DNA of 64,000 nucleotides from Poteriospumella lacustris (taxonomy: Eukaryota > Sar > Chrysophyceae > Chromulinales > Dinobryaceae), in the NCBI GenBank assembly GCA_008000375.1, contig SMOI01000087.1, positions 53,288-117,287 of the forward strand, given 5' to 3'. Of the stretch, positions 43,630-55,500 are shown piece by piece. Under the pieces are notes generated by a model, which saw nothing but the letters and a program-made list of their open reading frames with translations, was not told the DNA's origin and did not search any database. The translations under genes were made by a program, and so were the position numbers. Positions within the stretch are counted from its first letter, which is position 1. Each line of letters opens with the position of its first letter.

Positions 43630-43762
43630 TAGAACATGGCCGGTGTCATCCACTTACTTTCCCACGTGCACGTGTCAATCACATCAAAGATATCACATAT
43701 CATTAACGAAAGCAACAAACTTCAAGTGGCTGCGATCCCATGTTCGCCTGTCCACTCAAACG

Positions 43763-44353
43763 TCAGTCGTTTGTCTTGGCGCCTCCACCATCCTCCAGGT
43801 CCAAGTTGGCCTCGTCTCTTTTTCTTTTATGTGGAATCATCGCTTTCTCAACCTTGTGCGATAGGACAACGAAACGACCACGCACGGAGTTTTCGCTTCG
43901 GCCGGGAATTTCCCTGGAGATCAGGGACCACCGATTCCCCCACGACGCCTGCAGTTGTATCAGCAACGCGTCTTCCTCTCCAGTCCACGGAGTGTGCTTC
44001 AAGGAAGGATCTAGGTAGTTGATCCATCGCTCACGACATTGCTTGGAAGATCTCCCTTCCATTACTTTGGATATTTGTCCCCAGTTGGGGATGCCCTGCG
44101 CAATGAGGTGAACCAGTTTCTCGTCTTCTTCAGGCAACCACTGACCTTTCACGCGATCTGGTCTCAATACTCGATCCCATCGCTGCAAACAATTTGTAGC
44201 ATCACGAGTTGCAACGACTTCCGCTACCTTTTTCCATTTGAAGCCAAATTCTTCAATTGCCTTCAGCAAGCGCTCGTCCTCCGCAGGAGTCCATTTCTTC
44301 GCCCAATTGCTGGGAATCGCGCTTTTCTTCGAAGCTGCTGCGGAATCTTCCAT
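43763..44353 (-). CDS. Three-repeat MYB DNA-binding protein
   Basis: This is an intronless 196-residue protein with three tandem MYB/SANT repeats: R1 (WTPAEDERLLKAIEEFGFKW), R2 (WLPEEDEKLVHLI, ending QCRERWINYLDP) and R3 (WTGEEDALLIQL, ending NSVRGRF). The regular tryptophans are kept except the last of R3, which is Phe. R2 and R3 closely resemble c-MYB/3R-MYB, which bind AACNG sites and control cell-cycle genes in plants and animals. Almost nothing lies outside the repeats apart from a basic tail (HKRKRDE). It is nuclear by inference. The start MEDSAAASKK is chosen over a hydrophobic extension from 44410. Confidence 0.9.
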   Translation of the reverse strand: MEDSAAASKKSAIPSNWAKKWTPAEDERLLKAIEEFGFKWKKVAEVVATRDATNCLQRWDRVLRPDRVKGQWLPEEDEKLVHLIAQGIPNWGQISKVMEGRSSKQCRERWINYLDPSLKHTPWTGEEDALLIQLQASWGNRWSLISREIPGRSENSVRGRFVVLSHKVEKAMIPHKRKRDEANLDLEDGGGAKTND

Positions 44354-44768
44354 CGCAGTCAAGACCAGAAAGTGGAAAACTACGTACAACAGTGGAGAGT
44401 CGCTTGTCACGATTGAATGATGAGTGCAATGGCGCCTGCTTTGAACACTCAGCAGTGGTCTGCAACAACGAATATGATCGTCGTCGTCATGTCGCCTCTC
44501 TTCGACGGAGATTGTACCGCTTAGTTTGTCCGTATTTTCACAAAGTAAGCTAAAGTTAGTCTGGAATTCGTCGTCGATGAGATTTCACCGCCGCGGCGTC
44601 GTCACACACGACGAAGTGACCTTGGACCTCTAGTTATCCTACCGATGGGACGGCGTCGATACTGGTCAACGACTGCCTTGTCTCACAATCCTGCACGGAG
44701 AGGAAGCAGAACACTTCGCGTGCTTGAACTGACTGCCTCGTTATTTGCCGGTGTGACGACGTTGAGAA
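44354..44768. promoter_or_regulatory. Divergent promoter region, MYB and GPAT
   Basis: The 415 bp between the divergently transcribed MYB and acyltransferase genes must hold both promoters. I see no clear TATA box or repeated operator. Confidence 0.4.
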
Positions 44769-46238
44769 ATGCTGGTAGTGGTGGTGTTGGTGGTTTGTGT
44801 GGTGTCTTTGCATGCACTCAACACTATGAGACCTAAATTGCATAGTTCTTCCAGCTGGATGTCGCGATATGCGCCTACGTCATTGAAACTATCGGCCTCC
44901 CCTGTCTTGGAAGCACAGTACAACGCACTGCGCGAACAGGTTCGTTTCTCCTCTGGTTTTGGATCCGCGTGAACTGGGCCTTAGAAGAGATTTTATGCAG
45001 CTCAAAGCGAGAATGAAAAACAAAGAAGCTTCGTTGGCCGTTTCTCCTGAAGTTCTAGCCACACTGGTGGGCTTTGCGGATGAATATTTGGAGTAAGAAC
45101 AAAGCGCTGTGCACACAGTGTCGTCCTCACCTCTACCCCCACTGGTTTAGCTCTAACCTCGCTGCTGGCTTTTCTGCCGAGCAATGCGGCCAGTCGCTGC
45201 AGATCATGATGAAAGAAGTGGCCCGTGCCACCTCGGCGCCCCACAAGTTCTCGCCGTATCATCAGGCGATTCGCGAGCCATTCGACTATTACTCGGTGAG
45301 CCACCGCCTCTTCGCGTTCCGTCTCGATACTCTTTCTCACTCCTCTTTCTTGCGGTGATCAGTGGGCGAACAATTTCTTCCGGCCGCTGATCAAGCTCGA
45401 ACGATCGCAGTTCTTCGGCGCCGACGAGGCGCGACGCATCGCGCAGCTGGTGGCCGATGGCCACAACGTCGTCATCTTGTCGAACCACCAGACGGAAGCC
45501 GATCCGCAGGTGATTTCTCTGATGTTCGAGAGCGCGAAGGACCCTGTGGTCACGGCACTGGCCGAGAAAATGATTCCTCGCCGGACACAAGGTCACGACG
45601 GACCCGGTGGCCATTCCCTACTCGATGGGCCGCAATTTGATCTGCATTCACTCGAAGAAGCACATCAAGAGCCCGCCAGAGGACGCACCACGCAAGCAAC
45701 AAGAGAATTTGGCGTCGATGCAGGCGCTTGGTGAGTTGTTTGCGCAGGGAGGCCACTGCTTCTGGGTGGCGCCCAGTGGTGGCCGCGACCGCCCCGCCCC
45801 CGCGGACCCCGCACGTCCCGACGACGCCGAGCAGTTCGTCGTCGCGCCGTACGACAGCAAAGTGCTCGACATGTTCCGCCTCCTGGCGATGCAGACGAAC
45901 AGCGCCGACAAGACGCACTTCTTCCCCATGGCTATGTTCACCCACCAGCTCGTGCCACCGCCGAAGACGGTGTCCAGCGGCGTCGGCGAGGCGCGTTCGG
46001 CCCAACGCGGCGAAGTCTCAGTGCATTTGCTGAGCGAGATGGACGGGCTCGGCAGCGTGGCGGACAGGTAAGTGTTTGCGATGGCCTCGTGGCAGCGTCG
46101 CTCGCTCTAACGGTGCCGTCTCTGTGTGTTGTGTGGTGTGGTGTGGTGTGGTGCTGCAGAGACTATTGCCGGCGACTGCAGTCGCGGGTGGAGGAGGCCT
46201 ACACGGGCCTGCATCAGTGGCACTACAGCTCTCAGTAG
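44769..46238 (+). CDS. Plastid-type glycerol-3-phosphate acyltransferase, apparent frameshift
   Basis: Proposed exons: 44769-44917, 44985-45092, 45151-45295, 45363-46067, 46160-46238 (introns 58-92 nt). The first donor is uncertain. The signal-peptide-like start (MLVVVVLVVCVVSLHA) plus a Ser/Arg-rich stretch suggests import into a complex plastid. The core matches soluble plastid ATS1/GPAT: AIREPFDYYS, the catalytic NHQTEADP (HxxxxD), IPYSMGRNLICIHSKKH and APSGGRDRP. It acylates glycerol-3-phosphate at sn-1 in the first step of plastid glycerolipid synthesis. Near 45571-45577 the frame changes between ALAEKMI and FLAGHKVTTDP, consistent with two missing bases. This is an assembly error or a real lesion; all motifs survive on either side. 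Confidence 0.85.
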
Positions 46239-46488
46239 AGACTCGTATCGCCCCACACTGTAACGAATGACCACCGCCTCCCCTCTCCTCCCCTGTGAGG
46301 CGAGTCGATGTGGACCGGCCGCACGGTCCACGCGACAGATGCTGCGAGTTATTTACAGGCCGCGCGCTCGACACGCACTGACGAAGCAAAGTAAAGCAAA
46401 GCGAAGGGAAGTGAAGCAACGGAGGGAAACGAGATGGACAAAGGAGAAGCAATTGAACGCACCAGCAGCGCAGCGCTCGGGCCGACGG

Positions 46489-48998
46489 CTACGTTTGGTT
46501 CGACGTGTGCGACGCGCGCTGGTACGAGAACGCGTACGGCTTGACGTAGCCACCGCCCGTTTCCTCGAGCTCTTTGTACCGCCGGTCGTGCGCCGCCTTG
46601 TTCACCGCCGTGAGCGGCATCAACTCGACTTTGGAGTCGTCCGTCGTGGAGCTGGTGGGCGGCGCGCCACCCGCTGACACGCGGCGATAGGACGACGGCT
46701 GCACGTACACCTCGACGCTCGTGGCTTCATCTCCGTAGTCGCGCGGCACCCCCGCGCTGGCGATGCTGCTGTAGCCCCCGCGGTGGCCCCTGAAGGTGTC
46801 CGACCACCAAGACAGCGGCCCCTTCGATAGCCAGTGCGGCAGACAGCGGCAGAGCGACTGCGACTCGTCCGGGCGGTCGGCACAGGCGGGTCGGCACCAC
46901 AGCCACAGCCCCGCCGACAGCGCCAGCCCCACGACGACGACCGCCACCATCACCCACAGCGCCTGCGCGGACGCAAACGCCGCGGAGAACAGCCAGTAGT
47001 CTTCGTCGCCAGGCGGCAGCGGTTTGTCGGCGGCGTCGCCGTGGTCGTAGCCTACGCAGCCGCAGGCCGCCATCCGTTGCGCGTCGGCGTCGTGCGCGGA
47101 CATGTTCCGCGGCAGCCACTGCAGATGCGGCGCCGTCGCGCGCTGAATGTCCCACGTGTCCTCGAGCTCCGTGCGGAAGTTCCAGAAGAACTGTCCGTGC
47201 GTGTGGAGGTTGAACGCCGACCACTGCGCCGCCGCGAAGGCCGCGACGATGTTGCGCCGATAGAAACGCACCAGCGCGAGCGTGTCGTCGTCGATGGCCG
47301 CGGCCCCTTGGCGCCGTATCCGCTGCAGTAGCTCCGACGTGTTGTACATCGACGGGGCCGTCACGTTGCATCGGTTGTGCGTGCTGTCCACGACGCACGT
47401 GCCGTACTCGACGTACGAGTCGCCGCCGAGGCCGAAGGGGCCCTGCCGGCCCGCGCTGCGGTTGACCGGCGCATTGGGGATCCGCGCTCGCTCGGCGGGG
47501 AAATACGGCGCGGGACACGGCACACGCTGACAGGCCGCCTTCGGGTAGCCGGGGACGTTGTCGTTGAGGCCGTTGAGCCACATGGCGCAGTTGTCGGTGG
47601 CCAGCGACCACTCGCCGACGACGACGGCGATGCCCGCGTCTTCCATGCGCCGCAGCCGCTGGCCCATGTCGCACGTCGTGCGCAGGAAGTAGTCCACGTC
47701 GTACGGGTCCCAGGCCCATGCCTGGTACACGTGGATGTCGACCATGTAGTGCGTGCAGTGCGCCAGGAAGCGCTGGTCCTCCGCGCGGCCGTTGCCCTTC
47801 GACGCTTTGAACCGCGGCGACGTCTTCGACGCGGACGCTGATGGGTGCGGGGCGAGCCAGACGGAGTCCGTCGACGTCCCGAGGCGAAAGGAGTCGTGGA
47901 ACAAGACGATCCAATTCGGCGCGAGGTGTCGCAGCAGGCGATACGACCGCCAGTAGAACTCGCGCACGACCGGCCACGGAATCGCGTCCCACGGCTCGTT
48001 CACCGGCTGCAGCCCGACGACGGCGGAGTGGTTCGCGTAGCGCAGGGCCACCTGCTGAATGGCCGCCAACGTGTCCAGCAGTTGCGTCTCGTTGGTGGTC
48101 ACGTACTGTCGGAGAGCCGCGTCGTACTGGCCCGCCCAGTCTCCGCCACGGATGTCCCAGTGCCTGGCGACCCGCGCAACACTCGTCAACGGTCAGCGAC
48201 GATATCGGCAGCGCAAAGCAACGATCGGCTCACCTGAAATGCGTCCCGTTGATCCACTCGTAGTGTCGAGTGTCGCCACTGTTGTCCAGGCCGTTCTGAA
48301 GAAGACGAAGCACACCGGAGGGGTTAACACACAGCCGACGCGTCGGCAACCACGAAACTGGCGCTCACCTGCGAGCCGCGGACCGCGTGCATGTCCAGGA
48401 GCACGTCTAGTCCATATTTCTGGCACAGATCGACGACCCGGTCCAGTTCCTCGAGGGCGCCCTCCCAGCAACCGTTGGTGAAGGGGTAGTACGGCGCGAA
48501 CATCCAATCAGCGATCGGGATGCGGACGGTGTTCAGACCCAGTTCTGCGAGGTTGCGAATCTGCCTCTCAGTCACCCAGTACCGCCAATGGATACGCAGT
48601 TGACGATTGGCTTCTTTCCCGCCAAGAACCTCGCAAAACGTGTAGGAATCGAGCGCCACGTTGCCTTGAAACCGCCCCTGGCCATCGGCGGCGCCCAGGA
48701 ACTGGTAGAACAAAGAAGGCGTGATCCACGGCTCCAAGACCAACCACCCGCCGAGGCTTGTTCCACGGATGTTGAGTGTTTTCTTGGGAGGTTTCTCGGC
48801 CTCGTCGTCGCAAGAGTATCTGTTGGATTCCATGAGCTCCTCGTCACTCGGAAACGGGAGGAACGGGCCGCCCAGGAGCTTTTCTATCGCGGTATCAAAG
48901 GAAGCAGCATTTTCTACCGAACTTTCAGCGAAAGACTTCACAAAGAATAATGCTGCAATCGCTACTGATGTGATTTCGATCCAACCGCAGCGCACCAT
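46489..48998 (-). CDS. Membrane-anchored GH5 exo-beta-1,3-glucanase-like enzyme
   Basis: Exons (minus) are 48998-48369, 48295-48234 and 48181-46489 (introns 73 and 52 nt), giving 794 residues. A signal peptide (SVAIAALFFVKSFA) precedes a GH5 barrel: RGTSLGGWLVLEPWITPSLF, LGLNTVRIPIADWMF, the acid/base Glu in LQPVNEPW and the nucleophile Glu in IAVVVGEWSLATDNC. N-glycosylation sequons are frequent. A single membrane helix (WVMVAVVVVGLALSAGLWLW) near residue 650 and a cytosolic tail of about 140 residues follow. Yeast and oomycete relatives hydrolyse beta-1,3-glucan; a role in wall or storage-glucan remodelling is inferred. An in-frame upstream ATG at 49046 is less likely. Confidence 0.9.
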
Positions 48999-49208
48999 GG
49001 CCACACGTCTTTCAACTCGGAGACACTCAAATGATTCAATCAACAATACCCAGCCGATTCAAAAACTGATGCGATTCTTGGGCTTCTCAACGCTGTACAG
49101 TACCTTCTCTTTCCAGCCAATCATTCGTTCTATAGCTTCTGACCATCGATACTTTGGCAAGTTGCAAGGTCTTCTTCTCTCGTGCACCGGCGCTTTGCAC
49201 GTGCACCG

Positions 49209-49209
<1 letters not shown>

Positions 49210-49290
<81 letters not shown>
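49210..49290 (+). repeat. Pure (CGT)n microsatellite, about 27 copies
   Basis: This is an uninterrupted CGT/GTC run in the promoter interval between the divergent glucanase (starts 48998) and GT15-like (starts 49496) genes. The 497-bp interval holds no other feature I can support. Confidence 0.95.
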
Positions 49291-49291
<1 letters not shown>

Positions 49292-49495
49292 CAGTGGCGT
49301 TTCGTTTTTGGTGACAGATCTCGCTTGCCCCGCTCGCTGGTCGGTTCGGCGCTAGAGTGAAGAAGCAGCCTGTTCAGACGACAGTTTGGTTTCTTTGGTG
49401 CGTTTGGTCACTCTTCAAAGGGGAATCCGAGCAATTTGTTTGGGCGAATAGACGTCGTTGAGATTGATTGCTTGGAATTAGTCCGACTTTGGGGA

Positions 49496-51253
49496 ATGAG
49501 CTGGAGCAGATACAAAGTTCTCGCTCTCGTTGCGGTGATATTGTTCACCGAAGTGGTAGCAGCAGCGTTTCGCGCCGGTGCTCCCCATCATCACAATGGC
49601 CCGCATCATCCAGCGATCGCCAATAATAATCTCCTCGAGGTGATCATCACTGGATTGCCGCCGAGAATTCTGCCCAATGTATCGTTGGGACTGAATCATC
49701 ACGTGGACGAACAGGGGCGTCAATGTCGATTGGACAGCAACGTGACGCCCAAGCCCGTGAAGAAGAGAGGTGATGACGGGGTTCCCAGAATGACGTTTAC
49801 TCCCAATCGCCGTAGTCAAGAGCAAACGGTCCAAGATTCGCTGCAGCAGCGACTGAAAATGGCCGTTGTGCTCGCGGTAGGTGGTCACAGCGACTCACAT
49901 TACAACTACGGCCCGGGAGGTTCTGTCAACGGCTTGATGTCCGTCTGGGATTCCTGGCTGGAGTATTTCTTCTCGCCGTCGTCCAACACGTCGTCGCTTA
50001 TTTTGCTCTTTGACGAGCGCGATTTCCGCCGTCAGAACCTCACCGACAGCAAGACCGAGTACCTCGACTCCATTCTCATCAAGAACATGGGCGCAGAGCT
50101 GGTGGACTGTGCCCACGTCCGAAGCCGTCACCACGGCACGAAGCCTCATCACGCCACACATCCGAACAACCCCGCGGTTATGCTGACGCATGCCGCGTCG
50201 TCGTCTTCGGTCAACGGAACGTCGTCCGTGTTGGGTTGCTCGCCCAATTTACCGCTGGACAGCGGATATCGTGTGTATTTTGTTGACGTTCCTGCGTCCA
50301 ACTACACCAAAACGTACACGTTGAAAGGGGAAACAGAGGTGCGCAATGTGGACTACTCCGCCCAGCGGCCGCTGCTCATCTTCGCGACGGTGCATCCGTT
50401 TCCGAAGCCAACGTGGGCTGAAAAAGAAGACGAAGACGAACTTTTCAAGTCCTGGAAGCCGTTTCGCCTGAATAGGCGCTATCCTACCAACTACGGCTAC
50501 ACGAAGATGACCAACTGGTACGCGTACTACATGCTGCGACTGCAGCTGCTGGATTACTTCGACTACGCCGCGAAACTCGACAACGACGTGTCCTTCGTCG
50601 CCCCGTTTCCGATGCCCAACATGCCGCTCCAGATGGCAAAGGGCCAGCACTATATGATGATGACCACGAAGGACTTCTACACCGACGATCCGCGTATCTC
50701 GCAGGGCGTGAATCCCTGTCTGCAGAGCTTCGTCCACGAGGAGATCAAGTTCTGCCAGCTGTCCAAGAACGACCAAGAGGCCCATGCTGTGCAAATCGAC
50801 TACAACCCGTGGACATGGGCAAACTTGAACGAGAAGAACCACCTGCTACGGCCGGGAGGGAGCAACGACACCACGTTTTTCGAGAAATCGATGAACTTGA
50901 CGTTTCGTGCGCATTTTCTTGTCTACTGGCTGGGCATGTACACGGCGCCCGAGACGATCTACATGGCGAAGTATTGGAACGACTGGCATCCCCGTGGAAT
51001 GTGGGATTTCCGGTGGGGAGACCAGCAGTGGTGGCCCCGGCCGATCGCCATGCTCGGTCAGGGCAACTTGGCGAACGAGATCTGGCACGCGACGGAGTTG
51101 GAGAGCGACAACGAGAGGTACGTCGTCCACAAACTGTGGCCGCGTCAGGGGACTGTGGCTAAGACACAGTACTACGATCCGAAGGAGGGAACCACCAAAG
51201 CTGAGCGAGACGCGCGGTACGCGATAGCAGCGAAGCCTCTAGTGTATCGATGA
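49496..51253 (+). CDS. Type II Golgi glycosyltransferase, GT15-like
   Basis: This is an intronless 585-residue protein. An N-terminal signal anchor (YKVLALVAVILFTEVVAAAF) is followed by a stem and a catalytic region. YFDYAAKLDNDVSFVAPF near residue 355 contains the D-N-D metal-binding motif. GMWDFRWGDQQWW near 505 resembles the conserved C-terminal block of fungal KRE2/MNT1 alpha-1,2-mannosyltransferases. It probably elongates glycans in the Golgi using a nucleotide sugar. His-rich and sequon-rich stretches lie in the stem. The start at 49496 is the first ATG; the open frame begins earlier without one. Donor and linkage are not determined. Confidence 0.7.
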   Translation: MSWSRYKVLALVAVILFTEVVAAAFRAGAPHHHNGPHHPAIANNNLLEVIITGLPPRILPNVSLGLNHHVDEQGRQCRLDSNVTPKPVKKRGDDGVPRMTFTPNRRSQEQTVQDSLQQRLKMAVVLAVGGHSDSHYNYGPGGSVNGLMSVWDSWLEYFFSPSSNTSSLILLFDERDFRRQNLTDSKTEYLDSILIKNMGAELVDCAHVRSRHHGTKPHHATHPNNPAVMLTHAASSSSVNGTSSVLGCSPNLPLDSGYRVYFVDVPASNYTKTYTLKGETEVRNVDYSAQRPLLIFATVHPFPKPTWAEKEDEDELFKSWKPFRLNRRYPTNYGYTKMTNWYAYYMLRLQLLDYFDYAAKLDNDVSFVAPFPMPNMPLQMAKGQHYMMMTTKDFYTDDPRISQGVNPCLQSFVHEEIKFCQLSKNDQEAHAVQIDYNPWTWANLNEKNHLLRPGGSNDTTFFEKSMNLTFRAHFLVYWLGMYTAPETIYMAKYWNDWHPRGMWDFRWGDQQWWPRPIAMLGQGNLANEIWHATELESDNERYVVHKLWPRQGTVAKTQYYDPKEGTTKAERDARYAIAAKPLVYR

Positions 51254-51371
51254 GCCATCAAATGTAACACGACTGACAAGCTGGTTTAGTATGCTTTATT
51301 ATCGGGTTTTTATCGTATTGCTGTATTCGAACTATTGAAGAAACTGAAACCTTAATTTGCTCTCTGAGCGG

Positions 51372-51939
51372 TTAGTTGTTGTCCTTGGGAGCGGTTTCGC
51401 CGGTCACTGCATCGCTTGGCACGCTCGGGTCGTTGCGCCATTGGTAGTTAACCAGCTCGAGAGTTCCTTGACCAAAGAGAGAGGCACCGACAACCGTCTT
51501 GAGGACCGTTCTAAACTTCGCGGCTACAGGGAGAGGCACAGCCAGCGGTCAGATCAACCCAAGCACACTATTCGCGCAGCAACGTACCTCGACTCCACAC
51601 GGGAAGGACTGTGATTGCAACAAAGGACCCGAGGACAAGTCCTGTATGAGATCGACACATGGACGCCACATAAGGAAATTGATCGTTGAATTTGGTGGAA
51701 AGGGCTCGCAGATCCCGGTCGATTTCAGCGGCGACTTCTTTCGGTTTGTGGGGCCACTGCTCAATTTGCTTTAGCATCGGATTTCCAAAGACATCATTGT
51801 TGATCTTCTCGCGATATGTAGCGACGGTTCCTTTGATATCTACACTTCTGTACCATGATTGCGCCTGGGCGAAGGCGTCGGTGACGATTTCCAAAGGACC
51901 TTTGTCGTTTTTGGATTGATCCTGCTTCTCGTTGGACAT
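51372..51939 (-). CDS. Small membrane protein, possibly MICOS MIC26/27-like
   Basis: Exons (minus) are 51939-51588 and 51523-51372 (64-nt intron, phase 1), giving 167 residues. An amphipathic N-terminal half is followed by two short hydrophobic segments (HTGLVLGSFVAITVLPVW and TVLKTVVGASLFGQG). This layout recalls apolipoprotein-O/MIC26-MIC27 subunits of the mitochondrial cristae-organising complex, but no decisive motif is present, so the label is tentative. The gene converges with the GT15-like gene, 118 bp apart. Confidence 0.55.
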
Positions 51940-52545
51940 TCTTCGTGCTGAACTACACCGCTCAAAATCTCCCAACCTCTTGACAATAAACCACGTGGCT
52001 AATTTCTTGTGCTGTGCGTGGAAACATCTCTGTTCCCTGTTCCATTTCCTTCGCCGAGTCGATCGCCGTCGTCGGGCGCACCGCCGACTGCCGCCTCTTC
52101 GTTGCGGGCGTTTCAATTTTTGGTTCCTCACCTCTCACCTCTTCGAACAGTAAACGAAAGCAGTGTGCATACACGGGGTGTAGGGTGTTCCAATGATGAC
52201 ATGCTTCATCCCATTGTTTGGCCCACTTCTGGTCTATACGGAGGCTGAGGCACTGACCCACAACAGATATCAAACTACTTGTGCTTGTGCCCCGCCGTCG
52301 TTGTTGTCGTCGTCGTCGTCGAGGATACAAGAGGCGTTTCATCTCCTGGCACTTCAAATTCGGCGGGAGCTTCTGCGTCGTTCTTCGGTCGATCCAAAGT
52401 TGCCCTTGGCGATATTGGTCGTCACAACAACTAGATCGTCCACATTTGATGTTGAGAAGCCAATCATTGACAAGATCTGTAGAGAAGACCAAATAGCCAG
52501 GCGGAAGTTGCAAACTCGTGTGATTGAAAACCTTTACACAGAGGC
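51940..52545. other. Intergenic region, possible minus-strand frame
   Basis: A minus-strand frame (52513-51962, 183 codons) includes a plausible Trp-rich helix (QKWAKQWDEACHHWN) but also an Arg/Gln run from a CGT-rich repeat, and no known domain. A plus-strand frame (52193-52549) overlaps it. Neither is called as a gene. Confidence 0.35.
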
Positions 52546-55500
52546 ATGAACGTGTCCAAAGTCACGCAGTTCGAGTTGGCTCTCTTGCTACGGTCTTTGA
52601 GCATCGTCAAGACAAAACCAAAAGGAACAATTGCAAGCTTTTTCCGAAACTTGCTGAAGTTCTTACAAAAATGCCCGAAAGGGTCACTGAGTGCGCTTTG
52701 GGCAAAGACGCGCGCCAAGGAAAGATCATCGGACCCGAAACTGATCAGTCTCGTGGACATACCGAAGGACGACGACGTGGATTCCATCGGGTCGCATTTT
52801 AGTATCATCGATCAGATTCCGGAGCTGCAGTATCTCAAGGACAGCCAACATGCAGAGGCTCGCCACGACCCGCTGCTGTTCATCCGCTCTCTCTACGACA
52901 CGGCCGTTGGAGACATCTCCCACTCGTCCTCCAGTGACCGAGCTGTCCTGCTGACATCTGCGGTATTGATGGGCTTGAAGAGTGAGCGCGCGAGCTTGAT
53001 TCTACACAGCCTGATCATCTTCCACCTGCTGAAGGACGATCTCGACCTCGTCAACGACCCCGTCCTCGTCGACTTCATCACCAGCACGTTCAAAGCCCCC
53101 GAATCGACACCAAACGAAGATAAAGGCACCACAACGGCACCGAAGGATATAGAAAACGACGAAGATCTCCAGTCGCTGCTCGCGTTGACGCCGTTGGACA
53201 ATTTGACGAATCTGCAGCGGCTGCTGCTGGACGCGCACCAGCAGCAGGCGCTGCAGGACACCTGCCAAGTCTTCTCCTTTGGAAAAGCGGATCACGGCAA
53301 GCTGGGGCTTGGAGATACACAGCTGAACCGGTTGCTGCCCACGCTGGTGGACTCTCTCGTAGGAGAAGACGTCGTGAAGATCGCGTCGATGAGCACGTAC
53401 TGTATGGCGCTCACCTCCGTCGGCGTCGTCTTCCTGTGGGGCACGGGCGGGTCGACTGGGGCGGCTGTGGCTGCTCCTCGAGGCGACTTTCTTCCCCAGC
53501 CGCTGCAGTTTCTGCCGATACACGCGAAGGTCAGAGACATTTCGTGTGGCTTGGGCCACGCGCTGTTCCTCGAGCAAAACGGTCGCGTGTACAGCTGGGG
53601 CAACGGCGGCAACGGCCGACTAGGGCACGGCGACAGTCAAGACCGCGCCGAGGCCTGTCTCCTGGACTCGCTCTTCGACGAGGACATCGTCCGCGTGCAG
53701 TGCGGCGCCTCGCACTCGCTGGCGCTGACCCGCCAAGGCCGCGTGTACACGTGGGGCAAGAACTCGCAGGGCCAGTGCGGCCTGGGCAACATGGAGGACG
53801 TGTTCAAGCCGCAGCTGCTGAAGCGCCTGCAGGATCAGGTGGTCTTGCAGCTGACGGCGGGCTGGGAGCACTCGATCGCCTTGACGCACGAGGGGAAGAT
53901 GTACAGCTGGGGCAGCGGGTACAAGGACACGCGGCGGGGCATCGTGCCGCCCGTGCTGGGCCTGGGCCACAGCGAGTGCCGGCCGCAGCCCGAGCTCATC
54001 TCCTCGATCGAAGGCATTCGCATCGTCGCCGTCGCCAGCGGCTGGGACCACTGCATGGCCCTGGACTACCAGGGCAAGCTGCTCAGCTGGGGCAGCGGCC
54101 AGAACGGCAAGCTGGGCCACGGCAACGAAGAAAACATCGCCATCCCCTGCTACATCAGCGCGCTCGAGGATGTGAAGGTCGAGAGCTTCTCGGCGGGGTG
54201 CGAGCACTCGGCGTGCATCGCGCGAGACGGCGCGCTGTGGGTGTGGGGCCACGGCGACGGCGGCCGGCTGGGCCTGGGCCACAACGCCGCCTCTAACGTG
54301 CCGCTGCGCGTCACCGCCGTCGCCAGCATGCAACTTCGGTAAGTTCCTCCCTCCGCGTCTCTCTCGTCGTGCAGCGCCCTCTCATCGACCGTCTCCGCTG
54401 CTGCGCTGTCGCAGGCCCATCGCCGTCCACTGCGGCGACAAGTTCTCCGTCCTCATCACCAAACCGCTGCGCGACCCGTCGGCCGTTTTCGCCGTCGAGC
54501 GCTCCGGCGTCGCCGATCCGCCGACGCTGGCGCAGGACGTGCGCGCGCTGAAGCACCGCGCCAACGTCGACCAGCTGCACTGGGAGATCCAGCGCTACCT
54601 GCGCCGGCTGTCGGCCGCCTGGTCGCCGGCCCCCGCCGCGGGCGAAGCCGCCGCGTCGTCCGATGGTCCCTCGAGCAGCGACCGCCTCTTCGACGAGGTG
54701 CAGGCCGCCGTCGCGGCGGTGCAGAACGCGACTGCGCAGCCCGACGCGGCGAACAACCGCAGCGTCGGCCTCGCGATGATCGCCGCGCTCACCGCCCGCG
54801 CGGCGACGCTCCTCTTCCGCCACATGGCGCTGCAGCTGCCCGTGACGCCGGCGTCCGCAGCCACAGCCGCAGCGCTGCCGGCGCGGCGCCTGACGGACGA
54901 CGCGCCGTTCGTCGTGGAGCACGCGGAGGACACCTACGTCGGCTTCTCCGCGTACCTCGAGATCCTCTCCGGCCCCTTCCTGGCGCACCTGCAGGCGGTG
55001 CTCGAGGACGGCTCGCTGCTGCAGCCCGGCGCGCGCCCCGCGAAGGCGCACGACGCGGGCTACGAGCGGTACGTGGCGGACATCCACTTCAGCGGCAAGC
55101 TGCTCTACCACCTCCTCGTCCTCCTCGCGACCAACCTGCAGCTCGTCGCCGGCGAAGTGCGGCGCCGGCTCGACGCCTTCCCCGCCGCCAGCGTCGCGGC
55201 GCTGCTCGAGGGCCGCTACCCGGTGGCCGCCTCGGTCGACGAGCCCGCGGCGGCGGGGGGCGCGGCGAAGTACGATTTGTCGTTTCTGCTGCGCCGCGGG
55301 GACACGGCGGGCGCCTCGACAGTGGGCGATGGCAGCGGCGGCGGCGGCTTCGTGGCGCACGCGGGCTACACCGACGGGACGAACTCGCTGGCGGGCGCCT
55401 CGGAGGGCGGCTACGCGCACAGCGGCCGCCACTTCGACCAGCAGAGCAACGAGCTCAACGACAGCCTCAGCAGCACGCACCGCGGCGGGCGCAAGGGCCG

